Assembly: GCA_032622095.1 (NCBI GenBank)
Contig: CP136069.1
Location: forward strand, 43,436,194-43,500,193
Origin: Siphonodentalium dalli
Lineage: Eukaryota > Mollusca > Scaphopoda > Gadilida > Siphonodentaliidae
DNA length: 64,000 bases
Direction of reading: 5' to 3'
Both the position numbers and the translations under genes were made by a program. The number at the start of each line of letters is the position of its first letter. Positions within the stretch are counted from its first letter, which is position 1. Shown in pieces: positions 9,308 to 19,544 of this stretch. A model generated the notes under the pieces. That model did no database searches and was not told the DNA's origin. It saw nothing but the letters and a program-made list of their open reading frames with translations.

Positions 9308-9412
9308 ATGTATTTTGTATATTCATATTTATGTATTCATTGTAAAGCGCTTAGGGCTCTTACGAGGATAAGCGCTCAATAAGTGTAATTATTATTATAT
9401 TATTATTACTAA
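9308..9412 (+). mobile_element. LINE 3' tail with ATT repeat
   Basis: GTAAAGCGCTTAGGGCTC...GATAAGCGCTCAATAAGTG followed by ATTATTATT: a stem-loop-like 3' end and a microsatellite tail, the usual form of L2/CR1-type LINE and LINE-mobilised SINE ends. With 8602-8803 on the other side of the TTAA-F insertion it makes one continuous LINE 3' region. Confidence 0.7.
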
Positions 9413-9445
9413 ATAATCAATCACGGCACGTCAAACCATAATCCC

Positions 9446-9907
9446 CCCTTTACCCAACAGAACGGCCCTGTGCCAATGCATTCTCTTATATATGCGAGTC
9501 GACCATAGGTCGCCTCGCATATATAAGAGAATGCATCGGCTTAACATATTAAAAATGATAAAATTGTCAAAAAGAATATAGAAAATATTATAAAAATTGT
9601 TAAAAAATGTAAGAAAAAATTATAAAATTGTTAAAGAATGTAAGAAAAAAATGGTAAAAAGTGTTTAAAAAAGTTTTTTTTTAGGCCTAATGCATTCTCT
9701 TATATATGCGAGGCGACCTATGGTCGACTCGCATATATAAGAGAATGCATTGGCACAGGGCATAACTGTAAACATCACAATGTGGTCAATGAACCGGTTC
9801 CAATGATATCCATATTTGTATGGTGTTATTGAGACAGACCGAAGACATTTTAGGCTGTTGAAACTTTATTTGGGCGTTTTTTGCCGTTTTGTTGGGTAAA
9901 GGGTTAA
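9446..9907 (+). mobile_element. TTAA-A MITE, copy 2
   Basis: Same layout as the 277 copy: CCCTTTACCCAACAG, hairpins at 9472-9540 and 9685-9754, right end GTTGGGTAAAGGGTTAA (TTAA 9904-9907). The left TTAA is lost (AATC before the terminal C-run). The AT-rich spacer is longer because of an extra AAAAATTGTTAAAAAATGTA-type duplication. Confidence 0.85.
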
Positions 9908-10443
9908 TGGGAATGACAAGCACGATTGTCTCACAAACGGAGTCGTAGTCGTCAATTTTTCGAAAAGGTTTTTGTACTACAGATAGCTATTCGTAATAAT
10001 TATCCGTCGTCGTTCATTATGCAAAAGGTATCTAACGATTGTAGATATCTGACTATATGTTAGAATGTTTCCAAAGCTCTTTAGTTCCATTCGGCAAGAA
10101 ATCGTTGCAACATTGATATTCATTCGTGGACTTCAGGCTCACAATAACCAGCAGTAAAGTTTGTGAACTCTTAACATCTTTCTGTGTATAATGTGGTCGT
10201 GATTCGAGTTACCGAAGCTACGCCATTGGCGGTATTTCCTTTCATTTAGAATTTACATGTATCTCCAAGCCAAAAATAATTTCAGCTGTCGTATGACGCC
10301 ATTTTGTTGACGGAGATTTCTGTACTTGTGCCTTAATAGAACCATTGAGTTGCCACAAATAAGGCCGTTACAAAAATAATACGTCCTTGAAGTTGGACAC
10401 TTTTCACAGCGAAATGACATCTTTGGGGTACCAATTTATCTCA
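9908..10443. other. Unassigned spacer
   Basis: Starts with a scrap also seen at 3733-3760 (CTCACAAACGGAGTCGTAGTCG); otherwise nothing gene-like. Confidence 0.4.
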
Positions 10444-10833
10444 TTAACCCTTTACCCAAAAAACCGGCCAAAAACGGCCAAATAAAGCTGCAACAGCCTA
10501 AATTATTTTGGGTCTGTCTCAATAAAACCATACAAATATGGATATCATTGGAACCGGCTCATTGACCACATGGTGATGGTTACAGTTATGCCCTGGGCCA
10601 ATGCATTCTCTTATATATGCGAGTCGACCATAGGTCGCCTCGCATATATAAGAGAATGCATTGGCCTAAAAAAAATCTTTTTTTACCATTTTTTCTTACA
10701 TTCTTTAACAATTTTATAATTTTTAATGTGTTAAGCCAATGCATTCTCTTATATATGCGGGGCGACCTGTGGTCGACTCGCATATATAAGAGAATGCATT
10801 GGCACAGGGACCTCCTGTTGGGTAAAGGGTTAA
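10444..10833 (-). mobile_element. TTAA-A MITE, copy 3
   Basis: TTAA at 10444-10447 and 10830-10833, reverse orientation (the GGCCAAAAACGGCC end is on the left). Hairpins at 10597-10665 and 10735-10803, the second with two centre changes (GGGGCGACCTGTGG). Confidence 0.85.
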
Positions 10834-10967
10834 ACAATATATAGTCCAGCTATAATGCTTATAAACAGAACGCAAAATATTCATGTTTCTCCATGATTTG
10901 ATTGAGGTGAATTCATCAGTTAGTCACTAACTTGCCAATAGCTATAAAACAGCAGATGTTATATAGC

Positions 10968-11313
10968 GGGACTATACACTAAATTCAGTCAGTTATGGGA
11001 CCATCTCGGATCTCCTTTGACACTCAACAGAACATATGCAACAAATTAATGAATGTGAGCCATGGATTAGTGCAAAATACAATCGTGACTCTCTGAACAA
11101 TGCAAACAACATTGTAATTATAATGAAATTGAATTTATGACTCAGTCATAAACTTATTTTCATGATAATTACCATGTTGTTTGCATCGTTCATAGAGCAA
11201 ATGAATGTATTTTGCACTAATCCATGGCTCAAATTCATTCATTTGTTGCATATGTTCTGTTGAATATCAAAGGAGATAGTCCCATAAACGGCCGGATTTA
11301 GTGTACATTCCCC
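10968..11313. mobile_element. Foldback element, about 346 bp
   Basis: Imperfect palindrome over its whole length. The left arm GGGACTATACACTAAATTC...GAACATATGCAACAAAT...CCATGGATTAGTGCAAAATA is mirrored by the right arm ending GGATTTAGTGTACATTCCCC. The loop lies near 11125-11150 (GACTCAGTCATAA). No second copy in the window; target duplication unclear. Confidence 0.75.
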
Positions 11314-11406
11314 TTTAATCTTGACATTTATGTTCTTGTTGGCGATGCTGGAATGTGGTGTATCAGCATAATACCATACGCTGAATCAAGATAGTCGATT
11401 CTCCTT

Positions 11407-11809
11407 TTAACCCTTTACCCAACAAAACGACCAAAAACGCCCAAATAAAGCTTCAACAGCCTAACATAATAACACCATACACATATGGATATCATTGGAA
11501 CCGGTTCATTGACCACATTGTGATGGTTACAGTTATGACCTGTGCCAATGCATTCTCTTATATATGCGAGTCGACCATAGGTCGCCTCGCATATATAAGA
11601 GAATGCATTGGCCTAAAAAAATAATTATAATTTTTTCTTACATTTTTTTACAATTTTTATAATATTGTTCTACATTCTTTGACAATTTTATCATTTTTAA
11701 TATGTGTTAAGCCAATGCATTCTCTTATATATGCGAGGCGACCTATGGTCGACTCGCATATATAAGAGAATGCATTGGCACAGGGCCGTTCTGTTGGGTA
11801 AAGGGTTAA
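11407..11809 (-). mobile_element. TTAA-A MITE, copy 4
   Basis: TTAA at 11407-11410 and 11806-11809, reverse orientation. Hairpins 11544-11612 and 11711-11779 are both intact. Confidence 0.85.
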
Positions 11810-12716
11810 TCCGACGATTGTTTTATGCCGATATATGCTAGCTGCACATGCTATCGGAAACGATTTGATATATTCGATATGTGTAGACCTATTAATTGTT
11901 CGACGTCGCAAAGACGCTGTAAATAATGTACCCATCGTGGGCGACTGTATTAATGTTCCTGGAAACATCTCACCCGCCACAGCGTATACATGAAATCAAG
12001 GTTGACGGCCAGGCATTACAGCACATATTTGGACGGGAAATTGCGACAACGTATTGTCGTCACATGGGCAATTACATTACGAATCTTGTTGCTACAAATT
12101 AACTCCATTTATCTTGCAACTAAACACATCAAAAAGAGTAATTTCCACCTGATATGTTCAACGATATATTTAGATGCGGTATTCAGAATGCCATGAAACA
12201 ACGGTAATAAAATATCTATTAGTGACGCTTCTGATGAGTGGCCGTATGCTTGAGTGAACATCAATATTACAGGGAGAGTCAACTTTCCAAATATCACCGG
12301 GTTCACCCAGAGCGGACATCACATGTATGCGGATCATTTGGGAATGTTAAAATGCCAGAATACTCAGTTAACAACAGGTGGACCTCTCCGTTGTGGCCAA
12401 ATGGCGTGATCAATTGACAAATGAGTGGATAAAGACACTAAACATCATGAAATTACTCGCTAATGTAACATGAGTTGGCAGTCATAAGCCAGTAATTGAT
12501 CCAGTCTGTACCATTATAATGAGGGCATATTGTCTCCAAGTCTTGGCTTGACATGGAGTAACACCGCAAAACTAAGATGTTCCTCGCAGTGTTCCTCTCA
12601 TAAGTCTTTAAATGAGTTTTGTATTCCCATAACTGTGTTGTGACTTTTGATCTTAAGTACTACCTCCACACAAATGGTGGTCACCGAACCATACAAGTAC
12701 TCAGTGGGTTAAGATC
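11810..12716. other. Unassigned spacer
   Basis: About 900 bases without a recognised element, RNA gene or credible frame. Confidence 0.4.
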
Positions 12717-12915
12717 CAGCCTGTTCATCCGAAAACAAACGCATTATTTGCTCATAACATAACTTGATTTAGGTATATAATCTGCTTATAATGTCCTCAT
12801 TTTAAGTCGATAAAATGCTGAAAATGTAGGCGATTTAGTCACATCGACTCATTATGAGGCGATTCTAAGCAGATTATGTGCGGACAATGACACAAATAAG
12901 CCATCTCGGGTAATC
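12717..12915 (-). mobile_element. 7-bp-TSD family, right-half fragment
   Basis: CAGCCTGTTCATCCGAAAAC at the left is the complement of the family right end (...CGGGAGAACAGGCTG). It continues through ATAATCTGCTTA, AATGAGGCGATT-type blocks to CGGACAATGACACAAATAAG. The other half is absent. Confidence 0.7.
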
Positions 12916-14192
12916 CCCCATTTCGACTATTCACAGTTGACATGATAAGATAAATTTAGAGTACGCCATTAACGTACATATATAAGAATGAATGTTCATT
13001 TGCTCGTTTGAAATAATAGTACCGTTAGTACACATCTCGTTAATTATCGTCCTTGATAATATGGAATTAAATATGCAGACGTCAAAAGAACTTATTACCC
13101 ATGGATCCGGCATGGAGACATGGCGGCATGCTGTTAATAGGAATTCATTTCCTGGACGTTGGGACACAGACGATAATAGCCAATTAGGTTGATTGCTTCA
13201 TATGTCATCCACGGTAACTAATTGAACCATCGTCAACATTCTCCTGTTTTACCATTCGTATTACGCAATGCATTGCATGATGTGTCTCAGGCTTACGGGA
13301 ATCCATTTGGTCCCTTGTGAGCCTGTGGTAGAATGTTACAAAATTGTGTTACTCGTTATACATTTAACTTTATAACATGACATTCTTCGTTAAGAGCACG
13401 AACGTTGTGTCACCCAGTGGCCATGGGAAAAACAATCTCCTTATCTCTTCCAAAACAAACTACACCACTATAATTATGATTCATGTATGAATTTATTAAT
13501 GTCGCCAGCGAGATAGTGGCTGAAGTGAAATCCACTTTGGAGCGTCCAAAAGTGAGCTCAAGATTATATATATAGAATACACCCATAGTAGCCGAGAATA
13601 CAAAATTTTCACCATGGGTATACACGTTTAACACATGAAATTACGTTTGAACATTTACACCCACAGTAGAAATTTATACCCAGAGTAGGAAGCTGTATAC
13701 CCACAGTAGGGTGTAAATATACAGTTTACAACATGGGTGTTATACACACAATAGAACAGGAAATTATGCTATAAAATATGTATCAATGTATCGTTACTCT
13801 AATGTTTGTGCTTTACGTCTGTCTGTCTCATTTTCTTGTTATATTTATTTCCTCAATAACAAGTTTGTTTATAAAAGTGTACACCGCCCCACTGCAAGAA
13901 GTAGGAATCCCCAAATATGGTACCATGTAAGTCGTGGGATGCAACCATTGAGGGTGGTATATTAGCCATGGTTGTACTATGGCGGTCGTGTCACATGATC
14001 CATCGACCTGCGGATATGACTTAGCTCATGGTCCACTTTGGTCCTAGATCACCTCAACACTAGTGATGACGTTGCCCGGCTCATTCATTTGGATTCAAGA
14101 TTCTTTATTCTCAACACCTTAAATATAAGCATACAGAGTAAATATTTAACATCATATATCAATACAAATAATACACATGAAATTGTCATGTT
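12916..14192. other. Unassigned stretch with degenerate ACCCACAGTAG words
   Basis: No gene. Between about 13605 and 13750 the motif (T)ACCCACAGTAG/CATGGGT(A/G)T recurs loosely; it appears again at 20757-20785. Confidence 0.45.
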
Positions 14193-14312
14193 GGTGGAGT
14201 GGGAGACGAGGCTCGTAAAAGGAAAGATAATTTCAAAATGGGGTTTGATTCACACTGTGGTAGTTGCTGTTCAAGCCTCCGTGGTCTCGTGCGGTTTGAA
14301 CTTCTCGTATAA
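14193..14312 (+). repeat. 120-bp repeat S, copy 2
   Basis: Inverted counterpart of 8263-8381 with the same open frame (VKGKIISKWGLIHTVVV). It abuts a minus-strand LINE fragment on its right. Confidence 0.65.
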
Positions 14313-14316
14313 AGCG

Positions 14317-14418
14317 GGATAGCAGAGTTTTCCGATTTCTGCAGTTGAATAGTGCATTCAGTTTAAGAGCATTTGGTCTTGTATAATAATATTTCTTGAT
14401 ATCTTTTCGGCTAGTCAC
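14317..14418 (-). pseudogene. LINE ORF2 C-terminal fragment
   Basis: The minus strand encodes RKDIKKYYYTRPNALKLNAL followed by NRKTLLSRFI. From memory of the family this resembles the very C-terminus of invertebrate endonuclease/reverse-transcriptase LINEs, just after the terminal zinc-finger-like motif, and it is similar in layout to the end of the 49006 fragment (KKFIPQYYWEFHN ... ILRRVSIFV). About 34 codons remain, with a stop a few codons upstream of the recognisable part. Confidence 0.6.
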
Positions 14419-14879
14419 AACTCCTCAACGTGTGATCGTATCGTTTTATTGATGTTGGTAGTTTTTATTTACTGTGCTTTCGTACATGCATTTGACATCT
14501 ATTGTCATTGTAGTTTTGTACCAGGGGATTGCCCGTCAACAATGACTGGTCAAAAGAGTTTGGACGGGTTTCTGAAGGAAGCGGCATAACTCTATATTAT
14601 ATAAACACCCGAAAAATATTTTCGGAGATATTTAATTGGTTTTGATGAAACTTTCCACAAATGATTTGTGGTACCAGAGATATCAAGTGTGATCAGCACT
14701 GTGCTGTGAGCTGAGGTATGGCTGAATGAACACGAATTGAATGGAAGAGGGCCACTTTTCAAAAGTCTTGATTAAAATGAATACATAAAATATTAGGCAC
14801 CAACCGGCCATCCAAATACCAAATAATCTGTGTCAAATTGTAAATACGCCATCACATGTTCATATTACATTTATCATTC

Positions 14880-15008
14880 AGGGGCAGCAGTAAGACGGCC
14901 GGCTAGGTCATGCTGCTTCTGTGCAATAATATACTTTTGTTTACTATTTTGTTAATGTATTGTATTTTAATATTATTGTGCAAATAAAGATCTATCTATC
15001 TATCTATC
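14880..15008 (+). mobile_element. Probable LINE 3' tail with ATCT repeat
   Basis: ACGGCCGGCTAGGTCATG..., then TTGTGCAAATAAAGATCTAT and ATCT repeats (14990-15008). A short A-rich or microsatellite end after AATAAA-like sequence is typical of LINE 3' ends. No coding upstream that I can recognise, so the call is tentative. Confidence 0.5.
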
Positions 15009-16678
15009 AAAAGTTGCAAAAACACAGGTGGAGTGATCACAGTCATTCTGCTGTGCCTTGGTCCCCCCACTTCGCGCACGGGCTTGGGACATCGTCTGTT
15101 GGAACCTCAATGGCTTTACTGAAAAATGACTTCAAAGAGACTGATTTCAATAACTCTGTGTTGCGAACGGCATGAAACTTCAATGTGTCGTTCCAAAGCA
15201 ATGTGGTTAGACTGAATGGCCTGGGCATGCAGCAGGCACATTGTGTCTCGAAGATGACACGCATGTTATCGTGGACTCAAAGTGTCACTTTTGGACCACG
15301 TTTACACCCAGTAAAAACTTGTGTGAACAATGGAACACTGGAGTGACTGTCCACTCTACGTCAGTATTCCGCAACTTTTGAAAAGCACCCCTCTTCCATT
15401 CAAGTCGTGCTCAGTCGGCCATAACATAACTCACTTGACGGTGCCTCACACAGGTTGTGTGCCTAAAGTTTCGTCAAAATCCATCCAATATCTCACAAAA
15501 TATTACCGAATATATTTGGGTGGGGGCTTTCTTTTTTTAGGTGTTTATATCATGCACTTGCATATATATAATAAATGTGTGTGTCCTATATATCATGTTT
15601 CTTTCTATGTCATCTTAATGATTGTTTAATGTTCGAATCTTCAGTCCTTCCAATGAGGAGAACACAGCGAGAGCACTTATTTGCTCTCGCAATTCAGAAG
15701 ACGGGTGTAATTGCGCCCATAATATAATCGTAAGTTGGGTTTTTCTCAAACAAAATGTAATTTTGGGATAGACCTATGCCCAGTTAAACTTTCACATGCC
15801 CATGATTTAACTGAGATGGAAATGTTCTAAATATACCTTCAAAAAGTTCAATATTGAATCAACTGGTAAAGTGACCATGAACATTTTGACAAGAGGGACG
15901 AGTGCAAATTTTAGCACACTTGAATTAAAATTGCGAGTGCAAGCGTTTGCGAGAGCAATCGCTCCCGTTTCCTGGGAAGGACTGCATCTTGTTCACGACC
16001 GTCTTACTGCGCGGGGATATCGATAGTCTGCTATATACAGTGGCTAAACAGGCCAACTCTTCAGCTACATGTATGTACTAGTCTTTGGACCCACTATTTA
16101 TTTAAGGAAAGTCCCAGGCAGCAGTCTGCTGCTGGTCCAGTTGTCGAAAATCCCAGTTGTCATATGGCAACATAAACCGAAAACACAACGCGCGAGTGAT
16201 GTTCCGGTAATTACGTTCAATGCTTCTGTTGTTATCCTCCACTTGATTGTCATGTTTTACCCCAATGTTGAAACAAACTACCACTGATCGTGATATACAG
16301 CAAGGTCATTGCAAGGTATTGCGGGACAGCTGAAGTCAGTGACACATATTCGAAGTGGGCCAGAAATTGGTTTATTCTAATAGAGTTCACGCTCTCGTGG
16401 CCAAATATCATTTAGCCAAACTTTTTGGCCAAAACATTTCAAGATTATAATCAGCAATCAACTCTCTGATTATCATATCTCCATGCAACTATTAATTCGT
16501 TAACCGGTAATCACCAGTTGCTTACTTATTAACACAGTGGTAACTAGCTGCTAGAACGGTGTATACCTTCATAATCAAATGACAATACTTTACTGGATTG
16601 TGGTTTAAACATGAGACATTGTTGGCAAATCAGTGCTAATTTATGTTTATTTACGTTGCCGGCTGTACATATTTTAGT
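15009..16678. other. Unassigned stretch, no gene
   Basis: About 1.7 kb without recognised elements. At 15680-15960 are two inverted words (GCGAGAGCACTTATTTGCTC and TTGCGAGAGCAATCGCTC) but no clear boundaries. ORFs here (up to 99 codons) show no known domain. Confidence 0.4.
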
Positions 16679-16735
16679 TTGTGCCGTTCACATCCGTGCT
16701 CATTTCCAGAGTCTAGAAAACTTGAATCCGAACAA
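16679..16735 (+). repeat. Uninterrupted copy of a short repeat (empty-site paralogue)
   Basis: TTCACATCCGTGCTCATTTC followed by CAGAGTCTAGAAAACTTGAA. The same sequence occurs at 16890-16920 and 17265-17295, where the element 16921-17264 splits it after CATTTCC. It therefore shows the unoccupied target. Confidence 0.8.
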
Positions 16736-16920
16736 ATGTTTCTTATTTTGACGAGTTTAACATATCCAGAACTAAGCAACACATATACGTAGCTACTTAC
16801 AATAACTGACTTGTTGATAGTAATTACATGAAGCCATCATCATAGCTACGACAAAAGTATGTAGTAGCCACGCACACAACTTATATTGTAGATGTAGCTT
16901 TCACATCCGTGCTCATTTCC

Positions 16921-17264
16921 CAACATATCCTCGCGCAAATACGCACATAATCGACCTATAATGTGAAATAGGTACATAATGTGATTATTTATTCTGAAAT
17001 ACGCAGATAAGTTTGTTTTATGGCGCGGGCCACAATAAAACACATGTTAAAGAGGGTACACCTGAAAAGTCGTGAGTTGGCTTATTTGTGTCATTGTCCG
17101 CATATAATCTGCTTAGAATCGCCTCAATATGCGCCGATAATGTTACTCAAATTTCACGGTTCATAATTTCAGCACATTATCGACCCAAAATGAGGCGATT
17201 CAAAGCAGATAGTAACAAGTTATATTATAGCAGATAATGTGCTGATTTTCGGGAGAACAGGCTG
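16921..17264 (+). mobile_element. 7-bp-TSD family, complete reference copy
   Basis: Left end CAACATATCCTCGCGCAAAT and right end complement CAGCCTGTTCTCCCGAAAAT match over roughly 30 bases. The flanking duplication is CATTTCC (16914-16920, 17265-17271), confirmed by the empty paralogue at 16701-16707. The interior has GCGGGCCACAATAAAACACA and GTCATTGTCCGCATATAATC. No coding. I do not assign a superfamily; a 7-bp duplication is unusual. Confidence 0.85.
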
Positions 17265-17399
17265 CATTTCCAGAGCCAAGAAAACTTGAGTCATAGCAAA
17301 TTTGTGTTGAGAACTCGAGATTTGGGAGATAGTTCTGAGTCGGAGATTTTGCATGAGCTGGCTCCACATAAAGTGACATATTTTCGTATATGTTCGAAG

Positions 17400-17930
17400 A
17401 TAATTAACAGTAAACGGTGTATTTGGACAGTTATCTTCTTCTGACCTTTAATCTGTGCGAAAATTCGCCGACATTGAAGGTTGGATATATGAAGATGGCT
17501 TTATCTACACTATTTCTCAAATCCATTTGTTATGGTGTTTTAACTGTCAGGGTTATGGTCATGACCAAGAACGTTGTAAAAGTAATAAATCACATGTGTA
17601 CGGTGTTCATAAAAACCTAACATGTGAGCACCGTGACACTGTCAAGATGCACATGCTGCAACTGATCGTTCGTGTCAGTATGAGAGTGTGGACTCATTGT
17701 TCAAGGATGCAAGGCAGTGAAGCACATATGCTATATATATGCTAGTTCATGGCCGACCGTCAGTTCCACATGTCACATTTTCAGCTGTCGTTTCGAAAAA
17801 GTATGTTGATACAAACACTCAGAATAGCACCGTAAAAGTATCGACATCAGCGGGAGAAAAGGCCACCCCCCCCCCCACAAAGAAACTATATAGAAGGCTA
17901 TATTTATATGGAAGCCAAGAACAAAGGTGA
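17400..17930 (+). pseudogene. LINE ORF1 (gag-like) fragment with CCHC zinc knuckle, frameshifted
   Basis: CFNCQGYGHDQERC (about 17548-17590) is a perfect CX2CX4HX4C knuckle. The preceding frame (17417 onward) reads LLLTFNLCENSPTLKVGYMK, which resembles the stretch before the knuckles in jockey/CR1-type ORF1 proteins; it lies one frame away, so a frameshift separates the two near 17518. The second knuckle is not intact. A further frame (17739-17930) reads FSAVVSKKYVDT and a Ser/Thr-rich tail, as is common downstream of the knuckles. The role of such proteins is RNA binding during retrotransposition. Truncated at both ends. Confidence 0.65.
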
Positions 17931-18463
17931 AATTGAGAAATGTAGGGCTTTTGAGCGGGAGAACAGAAATGGTGTATATAAAGGCTATAGCTATGGAGGC
18001 ATGCATGGAGCTATTGTATTGTAGAATAATATGAATCGCACGTGACACGTAGTGGAGCAACCACACATGATGTGCCTCAAATTTGCCTTTTTTCGGCACA
18101 TAACGCTAAGAATTATTTATGTAACATTATGCAGTGGCCACTACGGAGACGACATGCCAAATTGAAAAGACGTATCGTGGATTGTAAAATCTTGTCTGGA
18201 TTATCGTCATGACTTCTTCATTTTTCGTTTTCATTAAGCTGACCAACGAAATTTGTCTAAATTAAATTAATAGACTTAAATCACATGTGAATTCTTCGTA
18301 AGTTGTGAAGTAGTTACTTTCATTTGTATCGCGATGCTTCATTTCCAATTCCGCGTTGTTTGCAATCTCCACATGGTTGCTTACCGGAAGTCACGTGACA
18401 ATTTCTCCAAAATCTATACCCGCGTTCTTGAAAAATCACTGATGGATATAGAAACAATTAAAT
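17931..18463. other. Unassigned spacer
   Basis: No feature recognised; contains part of a 108-codon minus-strand frame (17773-18099) that overlaps the ORF1 relic and has no known motif. Confidence 0.4.
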
Positions 18464-18651
18464 GACGTCATTCACCTGCCTTAGGTATAAGCACCCTTGG
18501 TGGTTGCTATGGCGTCATTCACCTGCCTTAGGTATAAGCACCCTTGATGGTTGCTATGGCGTCAGTCACCTGCCTTAGGTATAAGCACCCTTGATGGTTG
18601 CTATGGCGTCATTCACCTGCCTTAGGTATAAGCACCCTTGGTGGTTGCTAT
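18464..18651 (+). repeat. 47-bp tandem repeat, four units
   Basis: Units at 18464, 18511, 18558 and 18605 read GGCGTCATTCACCTGCCTTA...GGTTGCTAT with only a few substitutions (GTGG/ATGG; ATTC/AGTC; first unit GACGTCA). There is no spacer between units, so this is a minisatellite and not CRISPR. A TGACGTCA palindrome is at 18463-18470. Confidence 0.95.
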
Positions 18652-18968
18652 AATCACCATGACTAGATTACATACTCTGATGAAGATAACTTGATTACAT
18701 AATCAAGGTTCAAACGAAGATATTGTCGTTCTGTAACATCTAATGGAGAATACTTCGGTCTGAGAACTATTAATTTTGTTACTGAGCAATACGGTGTTGA
18801 TGTTGATGAATTTGATAAAATACCTGCTTAGATTTCATTCAATTTTAAACTGTTATAATTTCCTTGAGTAACTACAGTATCGTTCCTAAAATATTTTATG
18901 TATAGTGTTATCATATTATTTTTCGATGCTCGCGTGGATGTCTCATGATGCCTGTTTGGATGCAATGT
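18652..18968. other. Spacer with a 43-codon protein-like frame
   Basis: 18703-18831 (plus) stays open and ends with TAG; its tail reads TINFVTEQYGVDVDEFDKIP, which looks more protein-like than the surroundings, but I recognise no family and see no start or splice evidence. Confidence 0.3.
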
Positions 18969-18976
18969 ATTGACAT

Positions 18977-19536
18977 CAGGGTCCGCGCTGGACCGTAATT
19001 TACTTTTGTCATATAATTTTCCAAATGAAAATATTTTTTGCCAAATTGTATTAGCATTTGCCAAATGCTATCCCTGATAGTGTCATTTTCTGCAACCGTA
19101 ATTATTATGTTTAGAGATTCGCGAGTTGAACGACTTTTGATATCGATAGAAAGAGCAGTTAATAATCAATTATACTGGCATCTATATTGTGGTTTATCAT
19201 ACAACTATAAGCCAATCACCGAACAATACAATTGTAGACGAATTGCTTCATCGGAAGGGCATATCACAGGAGGATTAGTAATCCCTCCAACCATAAGTAC
19301 TAATGCTATGAGATTAACTGCTTGTTAACAGAGGTGTTAAATTCCCATAAACCTTATAACACTCCACTAATATAATTATGTTTTAAGAGTTTCCTGAAAT
19401 GATCGGTAATGATTAACCAGTATTTTTCAAATTGCTTGAGGAATTAAAAAAAAAATTTGCCAAATGAAAATATTTTTTGCCAAATGTGAATTATTTTTGC
19501 CATTGGCAAATTTGGCAAGTGGCAGCGCGAACCCTG
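18977..19536 (+). mobile_element. hAT-like non-autonomous element with perfect 8-bp duplication
   Basis: Ends CAGGGTCCGCGCTG and complement of CAGCGCGAACCCTG (one mismatch in 14). Flanked by ATTGACAT at 18969-18976 and 19537-19544. Subterminal TTTGCCAAATG/CATTTGGCAAA words repeat on both sides. 560 bp with no transposase. An 8-bp duplication with CAGGG ends is diagnostic of hAT. Confidence 0.9.
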
Positions 19537-19544
19537 ATTGACAT

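Noticed and set aside
10586-10844. Overlapping 75-83-codon frames on both strands with LLYMRGDLWSTRIYKRMHW
   Set aside because: They are translations of the palindromic 69-bp hairpin; the same peptide appears wherever the hairpin lies, on both strands and in different shells.
14038-14322. 94-codon plus-strand frame as a gene
   Set aside because: Its second half is repeat S, which occurs elsewhere on its own; the first half has no motif.
18464-18651. CRISPR-like array
   Set aside because: Units are contiguous, with no unique spacers, in a eukaryotic context; it is a minisatellite.
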